Part shown: piece by piece, positions 10,389 through 19,925 of the stretch | How positions within the stretch are numbered: the first letter of the stretch is position 1 | Layout of the letters: the number at the start of each line of letters is the position of its first letter | Source of the DNA: Bacteroidaceae bacterium | Lineage (GTDB): Bacteria; Bacteroidota; Bacteroidia; Bacteroidales; Bacteroidaceae | Direction of reading: 5' to 3' | Assembly (NCBI GenBank): GCA_902362375.1 | Contig: CABIVS010000001.1 | Location: 357,820 to 421,819 of the forward strand | DNA length: 64,000 nt | Made by a program: the position numbers and the translations under genes | Notes under the pieces: model-generated | Told to the model about the DNA's origin: nothing | The model's database searches: none | What the model saw: only the letters and a program-made list of their open reading frames with translations

Positions 10389-11423
10389 ATGAGAAATAAG
10401 ATTAGACAAATGCTTTGGCTGCTCTGCTGTCTTCCGGTATTGACCGGTTGCATCGGAGAAGAAGACTACGCCAATGATCCTGTAGGAAACTTCGAACAAC
10501 TATGGAAGATCATCGACGAACAGTATTGTTTTCTGGAAGCAAAAGGTATTGACTGGGATGCCGTTCACGACAAATATAGCCCACTGATTATTCCGACAAT
10601 GTCTAATGACGACCTGTTCGACATCCTAAGCCAGATGCTATACATTTTAAAAGACGGACATGTCAATCTATCCTCTGCCAAACGTACTTCTTTCTACGAT
10701 GAATGGTATCAGGGTTACGACTGGAACTACCGGGAAGATATTCTCTATCAAACTTATCTGGGCAGTGCCAGCACAGGATACTATACATCCGCCGGTTTAA
10801 AGTATAAAATATTCGATAATAATATAGGATATATTCGTTATGAAAGTTTCAGTTCCGGAGTGGGCGATGGCAACTTGGATGAAGTTCTTCTCTACCTGTC
10901 CCCTTGCAATGGACTTATCATCGACGTACGTGATAATGGAGGCGGAAACCTGACCAACTCCACCCGCATTGCCGCCCGGTTTACCAACGAGAAAACACTT
11001 ACCGGATATATACAGCACAAAACCGGACCGGGACATAATGATTTCTCCAAGATGGAGCCGATCTATCTGGAACCATCCAACAGCATCCGGTGGCAGAAGA
11101 AAGTAATCATTCTGACCAATCGTCGTTGTTATAGTGCCACCAATGATTTTGTGAATGCGATGCGCAGCTTAAACAAGGACAACGAAGAGAAAAGAATCAT
11201 CCAGTTAGGTGACTGGACCGGAGGTGGTTCGGGACTTCCCTTCTCATCGGAATTACCTAATGGATGGAGCGTCCGTTTCTCCGCCAGTCCGCATTTCGAC
11301 AAAAACAAGCAACCCTTGGAAGAAGGTATTGAGCCGGACATTGCCATCAATATGTCTGAATCAGATCAACTTAAGCACAAAGACACTCTGATTGAAAAAG
11401 CATTCGAAATCTTAAGTGAATAA
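10389..11423 (+). CDS. S41-family (C-terminal processing) peptidase lipoprotein
   Basis: This is a lipoprotein (lipobox LTGC, Cys21) with the fold of S41 tail-specific proteases. The segment NGLIIDVRDNGGGN is the typical strand-turn before the active site, and RRCYSATNDFVNAMR carries the presumed nucleophile Ser of the S41 family. GGSGLPFSSELPNGW and EEGIEPDIAI complete the catalytic domain. The N-terminal part (FEQLWKIIDEQYCFLEAKGIDWD) is the usual helical domain of the Bacteroidota subfamily. No PDZ domain is evident, and 344 residues is short. The substrate is unknown. It probably acts on envelope proteins at the outer membrane. Confidence 0.85.
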   Translation: MRNKIRQMLWLLCCLPVLTGCIGEEDYANDPVGNFEQLWKIIDEQYCFLEAKGIDWDAVHDKYSPLIIPTMSNDDLFDILSQMLYILKDGHVNLSSAKRTSFYDEWYQGYDWNYREDILYQTYLGSASTGYYTSAGLKYKIFDNNIGYIRYESFSSGVGDGNLDEVLLYLSPCNGLIIDVRDNGGGNLTNSTRIAARFTNEKTLTGYIQHKTGPGHNDFSKMEPIYLEPSNSIRWQKKVIILTNRRCYSATNDFVNAMRSLNKDNEEKRIIQLGDWTGGGSGLPFSSELPNGWSVRFSASPHFDKNKQPLEEGIEPDIAINMSESDQLKHKDTLIEKAFEILSE

Positions 11424-11439
11424 CTTTATTGTCGAATTA

Positions 11440-11470
11440 TTTGCCAAATCAGAAAATCTTCCTATCTTTG
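11440..11470 (+). promoter_or_regulatory. Full Bacteroides promoter for tRNA-Leu
   Basis: TTTG at 11440-11443, a 19-bp spacer, then TATCTTTG at 11463-11470, ending 26 bp before the mature tRNA 5' end. This matches the TTTG-N19-21-TAnnTTTG consensus. Confidence 0.8.
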
Positions 11471-11496
11471 CACCGCTAAACAAAAAAGCTACACAT

Positions 11497-11581
11497 GCGG
11501 ATGTGGCGTAATTGGTAGCCGCGCCAGACTTAGGATCTGGTGCCGTGAGGCGTGTAGGTTCGAGTCCTATCATCCGCACCA
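11497..11581 (+). tRNA. tRNA-Leu, anticodon UAG
   Basis: An 85-nt tRNA with acceptor stem GCGGATG/CATCCGC, discriminator A and encoded CCA at 11579-11581. The anticodon stem is CCAGA/TCTGG with loop CTTAGGA, giving anticodon UAG, which reads CUA and other CUN leucine codons. The long variable arm (TGCCGTGAGGCG) and the TTCGAGTCC T-arm are typical of class II leucine tRNA. No integrase or duplicated 3' end is seen beside it. Confidence 0.97.
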
Positions 11582-11593
11582 AAAATAAACTAT

Positions 11594-11625
11594 AAGCCTT
11601 CAAGATACTATCTTGGAGGCTTTTT
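11594..11625 (+). terminator. Intrinsic terminator after tRNA-Leu
   Basis: A stem formed by AAGCCTTCAAGAT and ATCTTGGAGGCTT (one G-T pair) is followed by TTT. It sits 13 bp after the tRNA 3' end and just before the next CDS. Confidence 0.8.
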
Positions 11626-11637
11626 AATTGGTTAGAC

Positions 11638-12528
11638 ATGAATAAACATCAACTTTGCTGCATCGGTCACATCACATTAGACAAAGTAGTCACTCCTCAA
11701 AACACTGTCTACATGCCGGGAGGAACAGCTTTTTATTGCTCACATGCCATCCGCCATTTTAATGATATCGATTATGCGCTGGTAACGGCAGTAGGTGCCA
11801 CTGAAATGAAAGTTGTAGAGCAGCTGCGCAAAGTGGGTATTAACGTAACTGCCTTACCGAGCAAACACTCCGTATACTTCGAGAACATCTATGGAGCCAA
11901 TCCGGACGACCGTACCCAACGGGTATTAGCGAAAGCCGATCCGTTCACAGCCAGTCAGTTGAAAGAGATAGATGCGCAAATCTACCATCTCGGCTCTCTG
12001 CTGGCTGACGACTTCTCATTGGAAGTAATCAAAGAACTATCTCAAAAAGGGTTGATTGCAGTAGACTCACAAGGCTATTTACGTGAAGTGCGTGACACCC
12101 ACGTCTATCCGGTGGACTGGACAGATAAGAGAGAAGCCTTGCAATATATTCATTTCCTCAAAGTCAACGAGCATGAAATGGAAGTACTGACCGGTCTTTC
12201 CGACCCGCATGAAGCTGCCCGCCAATTATATGAATGGGGAGTGAAAGAAGTATTAGTCACATTAGGCGGCATGGGCTCACTTATCTTCGACGGAAAAGAC
12301 TTCTATCGTATTCCGGCTTATAAGCCCAGAGAAGTGGTAGACGCAACGGGATGTGGAGACACGTATACCATCGGCTATTTATATCAACGGGTATCAGGTG
12401 CCGGCATCGAAGAAGCCGGTCGTTTTGCAGCCGCCATGTCTACATTAAAAATAGAGAAATCAGGTCCTTTCAATGGCAGCAAAGAAGATGTCATTCAATG
12501 TATGACCACTGCGGAACAAATGTTTTAA
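11638..12528 (+). CDS. PfkB-family carbohydrate kinase
   Basis: This is a cytoplasmic ribokinase-superfamily kinase that phosphorylates a sugar or related small molecule with ATP. The N-terminal substrate region has MPGGTAFYCSHAIRHF. The C-terminal signature DATGCGDTYTIGYLY contains the catalytic Asp and the anion-hole GCGD, here with TGCGD where many members have GAGD. VLVTLGGMGSLIF forms the ATP-binding strand. At 296 residues it is normal size. The start at 11638 is the first ATG after the tRNA terminator. The substrate cannot be deduced. The gene stands alone. Confidence 0.85.
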   Translation: MNKHQLCCIGHITLDKVVTPQNTVYMPGGTAFYCSHAIRHFNDIDYALVTAVGATEMKVVEQLRKVGINVTALPSKHSVYFENIYGANPDDRTQRVLAKADPFTASQLKEIDAQIYHLGSLLADDFSLEVIKELSQKGLIAVDSQGYLREVRDTHVYPVDWTDKREALQYIHFLKVNEHEMEVLTGLSDPHEAARQLYEWGVKEVLVTLGGMGSLIFDGKDFYRIPAYKPREVVDATGCGDTYTIGYLYQRVSGAGIEEAGRFAAAMSTLKIEKSGPFNGSKEDVIQCMTTAEQMF

Positions 12529-12539
12529 AACAGGAAAGG

Positions 12540-12560
12540 CATGAACCACACCGGTTCATG
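12540..12560 (+). terminator. Short hairpin after the PfkB kinase
   Basis: CATGAACC (12540-12547) pairs with GGTTCATG (12553-12560) around a 5-base loop, followed by a T-rich stretch. Its position 12 bp after the kinase stop suggests a terminator before the glucan locus. The rest of 12561-12709 is T-rich leader with no clear TAnnTTTG box. Confidence 0.5.
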
Positions 12561-12709
12561 TCTGAACTTTTTCAACAGTCTCCTCACCCTTTTGTGTTAA
12601 AAACAAGCATCCTCTCTTTTTTCCCAAATCTTTTTTGAATTTCGTTTGTTTCCTTTGTTACTCTCGCCAAAAGACGGCAGAAAAAAGACTTCAACCTAAA
12701 TAATAACAA

Positions 12710-15700
12710 ATGGAAAAATTTAATGCAATGAGGACTAGACTTTTACAACATCTTCAGAAAAAAGCCATCAGGTCAAGGAGCATCATGACGCTTTTTTGCC
12801 TGCTATTGACCTCCACATCGGTCTTTGCACAGACAAAGACGGTGACAGGAACAGTGACGGATGCTGCCAATGAACCATTGATCGGTGCATCGGTACTCGT
12901 ACAAGGAACTTCCACCGGAACCATCACGGATATGGACGGTAAATATTCAATCTCTGTCACACCGGAGGACGTGCTGGCATTTTCATACGTGGGAATGACT
13001 TCACAGACTGTTAAAGTGGGGGCACAGAATGTAATCAATGTCACTTTGAAAGAAGACTCACAAGTGCTAGCCGAAACAGTCGTTATCGGATACGGTAGTG
13101 CAAAGAAAAGAGACTTGACAGGTTCCATCACCAACGTCAAAGGAGAAGAAATAGCCAACAAACCGGCTATGAATCCGCTGTCTTCCCTGCAGGGAAAGGT
13201 AGCAGGTGTGCAGATTGTCAACTCCGGCCGGGCCGGATCTGATCCGGAAATACGTATTCGCGGAACAAACTCCATCAACGGATATAAACCGCTGTACATT
13301 GTCGACGGGCTATTCAACGACAACATTAATTTTCTGAATCCGGAGGATATTGAATCTATGGAGATTCTGAAAGACCCGTCATCTCTGGCTATCTTCGGTG
13401 TTCGCGGTGCGAACGGTGTGATCATCATCACCACAAAGAAAGCCAAAGAAGGACAGACACTGGTGAATATCAACACTTCTTTCGGTTTCAAGAAAGTGGT
13501 GGACAAAGTGAAACTGGTGAACGGCCCACAATTCAAGGAGCTATATAGCGAACAGCTTGCCAATCAAGGAGATAACCCATTCGATTATAGCGGTTGGGAT
13601 GCCAATACAGACTGGCAAGACGAGATTTTCCAAACGGCCTTCATTACCAACAACAACATCAGTATTACAGGAGCTTCCCCAAAACATAGTTTCTATCTGG
13701 GCGTAGGCTACTCTTACGAACAAGGAAACATCGAGCATGAGAAATTCAGCAAGGTGACCATCAATGCCAGTAATGATTATAAGATTACAGACTTTTTGAA
13801 AGTCGGATTCCAGTTTAACGGAGCACGTATGCTTCCTGCAGATTCCAAACAGGTATTGAACGCTCTTCGTTCGGCTCCTATCGCTCCGGTATATAACGAA
13901 GAATATGGATTATATACGGCTCTGCCCGAATTCCAGAAAGCGCAGATCAACAATCCGATGGTAGACGTCGAATTGAAAGCGAATACTACCAAAGCAGAGA
14001 ACTACCGGGCATCCGGTAACATTTACGGTGAGGTAGACTTCCTGAAACATTTCACTTTCAAGGCTATGTTCTCCATGGACTATGCATCGAACAACGGGCG
14101 TACGTATACGCCGATTGTGAAAGTATATGATGCCACTGTCAACGGAGGTGTTTCTACTTTGGGAACAGGAAAGACCGAGGTCAGCCAGTTCAAAGAGAAT
14201 GAAACGAAAGTGCAGAGTGACTACCTGCTGACATACACCAACAGCTTCGACAACGGCAACCATAACCTGACAGCTACCGCCGGTTTTACTACTTACTACA
14301 ATTCGTTGAGCCGATTGGACGGAGCACGCAAACAGGGAGTAGGCTTGGTCATTCCGGGCGATCCGGACAAATGGTTTGTCAGCATCGGTGATGCGGCTAC
14401 CGCAACCAATGGAAGTACCCAATGGGAACGCAGCACAGTATCTATGCTTGCACGTGTCATCTACAACTATAAAGGTAAATATCTATTCAACGGTTCTTTC
14501 CGCCGGGATGGTTCTTCCGCTTTCTCCTATACAGGCAATGAATGGCAGAACTTCTTCTCACTGGGTGGAGGCTGGCTGATGTCTGAAGAAGAATTCATGA
14601 AAGATATCAAATGGCTGGATATGTTGAAAATCAAAGCATCTTACGGTACATTAGGAAACCAGAATCTGGACAAGGCCTATCCTGCCGAACCGTTATTGAC
14701 CAATGCTTATTCCGCCGTATTCGGCAAACCGTCCATCATTTATCCCGGATACCAGCTTGCTTATCTGCCTAATCCTAACCTCCGTTGGGAAAAAGTAGAA
14801 GCATGGGAAGCTGGATTTGAAACGAACTTGCTCCGCAACCGCTTACATTTCGAGGGTGTTTACTACAAGAAGAACACCAAAGATTTGTTAGCCGAGGTTC
14901 CCGGAATTTCCGGAACAATCCCCGGCATCGGCAACTTGGGAGAGATTCAGAATAAAGGAGTGGAGATGGCAGTAACCTGGCGCGATCAGATCGGTGATTG
15001 GGGATATTCCGTCAGTGCCAACCTGACTACCATCAAGAATGAGGTCAAAAGCCTTGTTCAGGAAGGATATTCCATCATTGCCGGAGATAAACAGCAAAGT
15101 TACACAATGGCAGGTTATCCTATCGGATATTTCTATGGTTATAAGGTGGCGGGCGTTTATCAGTCGCAAGCAGATATTGACGCATCACCTAAAAACACGT
15201 TGGCTACCGTGACACCCGGTGACTTAAAATTCGCTGATGTGAACGGTGACGGAGAAATCACCCCGGAGGACCGTACCATGATAGGTAACCCTACCCCAAA
15301 GGTGACTTATGGTTTTTCCCTCGGAGTAAACTACAAGAATTGGTCGTTAGGCATCGACATGATGGGACAAGGCGGGAACCAGATTTTCCGTACATGGGAC
15401 AACTACAACTTCGCCCAATTCAACTATCTGGAACAACGTATGGATCGTTGGCACGGAGAAGGTACCTCCAACTCCCAACCGTTACTGAACACCAAACATT
15501 CCATCAACAACCTGAACTCTGAATATTACATTGAGGACGGCAAGTTCTTCCGTATCCGCAACGTACAGTTAGCATATGCATTTGACAAAAGCTTACTTGC
15601 CAAAATACGCCTGCAAGCTCTGAAAGTCTATGTCAACATACAGAACCTGAAGACGTGGAAACATAACACCGGATATACTCCCGAACTTGGAGGAACCGCC

Positions 15701-15775
15701 ACCGCATTTGGAGTAGATGACGGCAGCTATCCCGTACCGGCAGTCTACACCTTCGGTATCAACCTGACTTTTTAA
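12710..15775 (+). CDS. SusC-family transporter of the predicted beta-1,2-glucan locus
   Basis: This is a TonB-dependent outer-membrane importer for oligosaccharides bound by the SusD partner. The signal peptide ends at SVFAQ. A carboxypeptidase-D-like regulatory domain (VTGTVTDAANEPLIGASV, about residues 44-125) comes next, followed by the plug region (VIGYGSAKKRDLTGSI, then SLQGKVAGVQIV and RIRGTNSINGYKPLYIVDG) and the barrel ending in FGINLTF. There is no STN domain, unlike the SusC at the left edge, so regulation is probably by a separate sensor rather than an ECF/anti-sigma pair. No such regulator is encoded in this locus. It is followed by susD, GH3 and GH144 genes on the same strand. 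Confidence 0.95.
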   Translation: MEKFNAMRTRLLQHLQKKAIRSRSIMTLFCLLLTSTSVFAQTKTVTGTVTDAANEPLIGASVLVQGTSTGTITDMDGKYSISVTPEDVLAFSYVGMTSQTVKVGAQNVINVTLKEDSQVLAETVVIGYGSAKKRDLTGSITNVKGEEIANKPAMNPLSSLQGKVAGVQIVNSGRAGSDPEIRIRGTNSINGYKPLYIVDGLFNDNINFLNPEDIESMEILKDPSSLAIFGVRGANGVIIITTKKAKEGQTLVNINTSFGFKKVVDKVKLVNGPQFKELYSEQLANQGDNPFDYSGWDANTDWQDEIFQTAFITNNNISITGASPKHSFYLGVGYSYEQGNIEHEKFSKVTINASNDYKITDFLKVGFQFNGARMLPADSKQVLNALRSAPIAPVYNEEYGLYTALPEFQKAQINNPMVDVELKANTTKAENYRASGNIYGEVDFLKHFTFKAMFSMDYASNNGRTYTPIVKVYDATVNGGVSTLGTGKTEVSQFKENETKVQSDYLLTYTNSFDNGNHNLTATAGFTTYYNSLSRLDGARKQGVGLVIPGDPDKWFVSIGDAATATNGSTQWERSTVSMLARVIYNYKGKYLFNGSFRRDGSSAFSYTGNEWQNFFSLGGGWLMSEEEFMKDIKWLDMLKIKASYGTLGNQNLDKAYPAEPLLTNAYSAVFGKPSIIYPGYQLAYLPNPNLRWEKVEAWEAGFETNLLRNRLHFEGVYYKKNTKDLLAEVPGISGTIPGIGNLGEIQNKGVEMAVTWRDQIGDWGYSVSANLTTIKNEVKSLVQEGYSIIAGDKQQSYTMAGYPIGYFYGYKVAGVYQSQADIDASPKNTLATVTPGDLKFADVNGDGEITPEDRTMIGNPTPKVTYGFSLGVNYKNWSLGIDMMGQGGNQIFRTWDNYNFAQFNYLEQRMDRWHGEGTSNSQPLLNTKHSINNLNSEYYIEDGKFFRIRNVQLAYAFDKSLLAKIRLQALKVYVNIQNLKTWKHNTGYTPELGGTATAFGVDDGSYPVPAVYTFGINLTF

Positions 15776-15841
15776 CGGCAGAGTGTCACGGGCAAGTTTT
15801 CCCATGCGGAATATAACTTTAATCTTTAAAACTATAATTGT

Positions 15842-17374
15842 ATGAAACTAGATAAATATATATACTCAATTTTTATCGCTGCAGCCACACTATCGCTAGG
15901 CAGTTGTAGCGACTTTCTGGATCGCAGTCCACAAGGACAGTTCACGGAAGATGATAATCCGAACGCACTGGTCAACGGTAAGATTTATAATGTCTATACG
16001 ATGATGCGTAACTATAATGTCACTGCCGGACCTCCCGCTTTTGCCATCCACTGTTTCCGTTCGGAAGATTCGGAAAAGGGAAGTATCGCCAGCGATGGTT
16101 CTGATGTAGCCGAGATGTATGACGATTTCGTGTATACGCCGACCAACGGTCTGCTAGGTGCTTATTGGGGGCAGAATTATGCCATCATCTACCAATGTAA
16201 TGACATTCTTGACGCCATTGCAGAAAAAGAAACAGCCGGACAGACAGAAGCTGAAGATATTATCAATAAGGGAGAGGCTTCTTTCTTCCGTGCTTATTGC
16301 TACTTCAACTTGGTAAGAGCTTTCGGTGAAGTCCCCTTGGTGACTTATAAAATCAACGATGCATCGGAAGCCAATATCCCGAAGACAACCACTGATAAAA
16401 TCTATGAGCTGATTGACAAGGACCTGAAAACAGCAGAAGAATCATTGCCGGAAACTTGGAGTACCGAATACACCGGACGACTGACTTGGGGAGCTGCCCG
16501 TTCCTTACACGCACGTACTTATATGATGCGCAACGATTGGGACAATATGTACACAGCCTCCACCGATGTCATCAGCAAGGGACTCTATAACCTGAAAACT
16601 CCGTATAACGAGATTTTCACGGATGACGGTGAAAACAACGGCGGTTCTATATTCGAACTTCAATGTACAGCCACTGCCGCCCTTCCTCAAAGTACCGTTA
16701 TCGGTAGCCAGTTTTGTGAAGTGCAGGGTGTGCGCGGAGCAGGTCAATGGGACTTGGGATGGGGATGGCACATGGCAACAGAAAATATGGCACAAGCTTA
16801 CGAGCAGGGTGACCCACGTAAAAACGCGACCCTACTCTACTTCCGCCACTCGGACAGCGATCCTATCACTCCGGAAAACACCAATGAGCCTTATGGCGAA
16901 TCTCCGGTTTCCCCGGCAATAGGGGCTTACTTCAATAAGAAAGCATATACCGATCCGGCTTTGCGTAAAGAATATACCAACAAGGGCTTCTGGGTAAACA
17001 TTCGTTTGATCCGCTACGCAGATGTATTATTGATGGGAGCTGAAGCGGCCAACGAAAAAGGAATCCCGGGTGAAGCAATCGACTATTTGGAACAGGTCCG
17101 CGCACGTGCCAGAGGTACCAATACCAATATATTGCCTAAAGTGACGACCACCGACCAGGGAGAATTGCGTGATGCCATCCGCCACGAACGCCGCGTGGAA
17201 CTGGGAATGGAATTCGACCGTTTCTACGATCTTGTTCGCTGGGGTATTGCAAAGGAAGTGTTGCACGCAGCCGGTAAAACAAATTATCAGGACAAAAACG
17301 CATTACTGCCATTGCCTCAAACAGAGATTGACAAGTCTAAAGGAGTACTGGTACAGAACCCCGACTATCAATAA
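15842..17374 (+). CDS. SusD-family glycan-binding lipoprotein of the predicted beta-1,2-glucan locus
   Basis: This is a surface lipoprotein (LSLGSC, Cys22) of 510 residues that delivers glycan to the SusC partner. SusD/RagB hallmarks are ASFFRAYCYFNLVRAFGEVPLV, the segment LIRYADVLLMGAEAANE, and RHERRVELGMEFDRFYDLVRWG near the C-terminus. It ends in VLVQNPDYQ, the usual tail. It lies 66 bp after susC. Right after its stop comes an array of four 22-bp-period units, before the GH3 gene. Confidence 0.95.
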   Translation: MKLDKYIYSIFIAAATLSLGSCSDFLDRSPQGQFTEDDNPNALVNGKIYNVYTMMRNYNVTAGPPAFAIHCFRSEDSEKGSIASDGSDVAEMYDDFVYTPTNGLLGAYWGQNYAIIYQCNDILDAIAEKETAGQTEAEDIINKGEASFFRAYCYFNLVRAFGEVPLVTYKINDASEANIPKTTTDKIYELIDKDLKTAEESLPETWSTEYTGRLTWGAARSLHARTYMMRNDWDNMYTASTDVISKGLYNLKTPYNEIFTDDGENNGGSIFELQCTATAALPQSTVIGSQFCEVQGVRGAGQWDLGWGWHMATENMAQAYEQGDPRKNATLLYFRHSDSDPITPENTNEPYGESPVSPAIGAYFNKKAYTDPALRKEYTNKGFWVNIRLIRYADVLLMGAEAANEKGIPGEAIDYLEQVRARARGTNTNILPKVTTTDQGELRDAIRHERRVELGMEFDRFYDLVRWGIAKEVLHAAGKTNYQDKNALLPLPQTEIDKSKGVLVQNPDYQ

Positions 17375-17381
17375 AAAAGTT

Positions 17382-17463
17382 TCTCGGTGCCGAACGGTTG
17401 TTTCCTCGGTGCCGAAACTATAGTTTCCCGGTGCCGAACGATGTCCTCCTCGGTGCCGGACAT
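17382..17463. repeat. Array A: four 22-bp-period palindromic units between susD and GH3
   Basis: Half-palindrome starts fall at 17392, 17414, 17436 and 17458, exactly 22 bp apart. The second unit is a perfect 14-bp palindrome, GAAACTATAGTTTC (17414-17427). The others are degenerate (GAACggttGTTTC, GAACgatgTCCTC, GGACATTC). Each pair is separated by CTCGGTGCC or CCGGTGCC, itself a near-palindrome when the flanking base pairs are included. It occupies almost all of the susD-GH3 gap and would be transcribed. It has the same architecture as array B at 25293. Confidence 0.85.
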
Positions 17464-17486
17464 TCAACATATAGGGAGGACTTTAT

Positions 17487-19826
17487 ATGAATGGATATAA
17501 AAGTAGAAATAATAGCATGATATACAAAAAGTTAAGTCTATCCGTCCTGTTGTTTGCCGCAGGTTTTCTGACCGCATCGGCACAGAAGTCGCCACAGGAT
17601 ATGGATCGCTTCATCGACGTATTGATGAACAAAATGACTTTGGAAGAAAAGATCGGACAGTTGAACCTCCCCGTCACCGGAGAGATTACTACGGGACAAG
17701 CCAAAAGCAGCGATATTGCCGCTAAAATCAAGAAAGGCGAAGTGGGAGGGTTGTTCAACCTGAAAGGAGTGGAGAAAATACGTGAAGTACAGAAGCAGGC
17801 TGTGGAACAATCCCGTTTAGGAATTCCATTGCTGTTCGGTATGGACGTCATTCACGGATACGAAACGATGTTCCCTATCCCACTCGGCCTGTCTTGCACT
17901 TGGGACATGACAGCCATTGAGGAATCGGCCCGCATTGCAGCCGTAGAAGCCAGTGCCGACGGCATTTCATGGACTTTCAGCCCGATGGTGGATATTTCAC
18001 GCGACCCTCGTTGGGGACGTGTGTCCGAAGGCAGCGGCGAAGACCCGTTTCTCGGAGCTATGATTGCCGAAGCGATGGTGCGCGGCTATCAGGGGAAGAA
18101 CATGGAACGGAATGATGAAATCATGGCCTGTGTAAAGCATTTTGCACTATATGGTGCGGGAGAAGCAGGACGTGACTATAACACCGTAGATATGAGCCGG
18201 CAGCGGATGTTCAATGATTATATGCTGCCGTATGAAGCAGCCGTTGAAGCAGGTGTAGGTAGCGTGATGGCTTCTTTTAATGAAGTGGATGGTATTCCGG
18301 CCACTGCCAACAAATGGCTGATGACAGACATTCTCCGCGGACAGTGGGGATTCAACGGTTTTGTGGTAACCGATTATACGGGTATTTCAGAAATGATCGA
18401 TCATGGTATCGGTGATCTTCAAACGGTATCTGCCCGTGCCATCAATGCCGGAGTGGATATGGATATGGTAAGCGAAGGCTTTGTGGGGACATTGAAGAAA
18501 TCCGTTCAGGAAGGAAAAGTCTCTATGGAAACGCTGAATACGGCTTGCCGCCGTATTCTGGAAGCCAAATATAAACTGGGATTGTTTGATAATCCTTATA
18601 AATATTGCGATCCGAAACGTCCGGCACGCGATATCTTTACCAAAGCGCATCGCGACGCAGCCCGCAGTATTGCAGCAGAAAGTTTCGTCCTCTTGAAGAA
18701 CGACAGTCCCGACGGCAATCCGAACGGAAATCCGTTACTGCCTTTCAATCCGAAAGGAAATATTGCAGTGATCGGTCCGTTGGCAAACAGCCGGAGTAAT
18801 ATGCCGGGTACATGGAGCGTAGCAGCCGTGCTCGACCGCTGCCCTTCTCTCGTGGAAGGACTGAAAGAGATGACTGCCGGAAAAGCGAATATCATGTACG
18901 CCAAAGGAAGTAATCTGATTAGTGATGCAAGTTACGAAGAACGGGCAACGATGTTCGGCCGTTCCCTGAACCGCGATAACCGCACCGACCAACAATTGTT
19001 GGATGAAGCGTTGAACGTAGCCCGCCGGTCGGACATTATCATCGCTGCCTTAGGCGAATCTTCCGAAATGAGTGGTGAAAGTAGCAGCCGCACGGATTTA
19101 AACATTCCCGATGTACAGCAAAATCTGTTGAAAGAGCTTTTAAAGACAGGCAAACCGGTAGTACTGGTATTATTTACAGGTCGTCCGCTTACGCTGACTT
19201 GGGAACAGGAACACGTGCCCGCCATTCTGAATGTATGGTTTGGAGGTAGTGAAGCAGCTTACGCCATTGGCGACGCCCTCTTCGGTTATGTCAATCCGGG
19301 TGGTAAACTGACTATGACTTTCCCGAAGAACGTAGGCCAGATACCTCTTTATTATGCGCACAAGAATACCGGACGTCCTTTGAAAGAAGGTAAATGGTTT
19401 GAGAAATTCCGCAGTAACTATCTCGACGTGGATAATGATCCGCTTTATCCGTTCGGTTACGGTCTTTCTTATACTACTTTCTCTTACAGTGATATCGACT
19501 TGAGCCATTCCAGCATGGACATGACCGGATCATTGACCGCAGCAGTGGAAGTTACCAATACCGGCACATGGCCCGGCACGGAAGTAGTACAGCTTTATAT
19601 CCGCGACGTTGTAGGCAGCAGCACCCGTCCCGTCAAAGAATTGAAAGGCTTTCAGAAAATATTCCTGGAACCGGGAGAGATGAAGATTGTCCGTTTCAAG
19701 ATTGCACCGGAAATGCTACGGTATTATAATTATGACCTGCAACTGGTTGCCGAACCGGGCGACTTTGAAGTGATGATCGGCACGAACAGCCGGGATGTGA
19801 AAACTGCGAAATTTACATTGAACTAA
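17487..19826 (+). CDS. GH3 beta-glucosidase, predicted to act on beta-1,2-gluco-oligosaccharides
   Basis: This is a secreted glycoside hydrolase family 3 enzyme that releases glucose from the non-reducing end. A strong AGGGAGGA ribosome-binding site at 17473-17480 fixes the start at 17487. An alternative ATG at 17518 gives a shorter leader. The signal peptide ends near TASAQ. The TIM-barrel domain has DVIHGYETMFPIPLG and ENDxR-like SEGSGEDPFLG, and the nucleophile Asp lies in FVVTDYTGISEMIDHG (about residue 296). The alpha/beta sandwich domain carries GESSEMSGESSSRTD, where the acid/base Glu is expected. A C-terminal fibronectin-III-like domain covers about residues 660-775. Pairing with a GH144 gene makes sophoro-oligosaccharides the likely substrate. 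Confidence 0.93.
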   Translation: MNGYKSRNNSMIYKKLSLSVLLFAAGFLTASAQKSPQDMDRFIDVLMNKMTLEEKIGQLNLPVTGEITTGQAKSSDIAAKIKKGEVGGLFNLKGVEKIREVQKQAVEQSRLGIPLLFGMDVIHGYETMFPIPLGLSCTWDMTAIEESARIAAVEASADGISWTFSPMVDISRDPRWGRVSEGSGEDPFLGAMIAEAMVRGYQGKNMERNDEIMACVKHFALYGAGEAGRDYNTVDMSRQRMFNDYMLPYEAAVEAGVGSVMASFNEVDGIPATANKWLMTDILRGQWGFNGFVVTDYTGISEMIDHGIGDLQTVSARAINAGVDMDMVSEGFVGTLKKSVQEGKVSMETLNTACRRILEAKYKLGLFDNPYKYCDPKRPARDIFTKAHRDAARSIAAESFVLLKNDSPDGNPNGNPLLPFNPKGNIAVIGPLANSRSNMPGTWSVAAVLDRCPSLVEGLKEMTAGKANIMYAKGSNLISDASYEERATMFGRSLNRDNRTDQQLLDEALNVARRSDIIIAALGESSEMSGESSSRTDLNIPDVQQNLLKELLKTGKPVVLVLFTGRPLTLTWEQEHVPAILNVWFGGSEAAYAIGDALFGYVNPGGKLTMTFPKNVGQIPLYYAHKNTGRPLKEGKWFEKFRSNYLDVDNDPLYPFGYGLSYTTFSYSDIDLSHSSMDMTGSLTAAVEVTNTGTWPGTEVVQLYIRDVVGSSTRPVKELKGFQKIFLEPGEMKIVRFKIAPEMLRYYNYDLQLVAEPGDFEVMIGTNSRDVKTAKFTLN

Positions 19827-19830
19827 ACTT

Positions 19831-19914
19831 TTAGGCACGGATTACACGGATTACGCTGTTGTTTCATGTAACCACAATTCCTAAAACCGTGAAATCCGTG
19901 TAATCCGTGCCTAA
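19831..19914. repeat. Perfect 22-bp inverted repeat between GH3 and GH144 genes
   Basis: The left arm 19831-19852 and the right arm 19893-19914 are exact reverse complements. Each arm contains the doublet CACGGATTACACGGATT in tandem-repeat form. The 40-base loop contains no ORF. It would form a strong hairpin in the mRNA and fills the intergenic gap. This type of CACGGATTA element recurs between genes in many Bacteroidota genomes. Confidence 0.8.
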
Positions 19915-19925
19915 TCCTATAAATT

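Noticed and set aside
11497-11581. tRNA-Leu as an integration site
   Set aside because: No integrase, no duplicated tRNA 3' end and no foreign-looking genes are adjacent.
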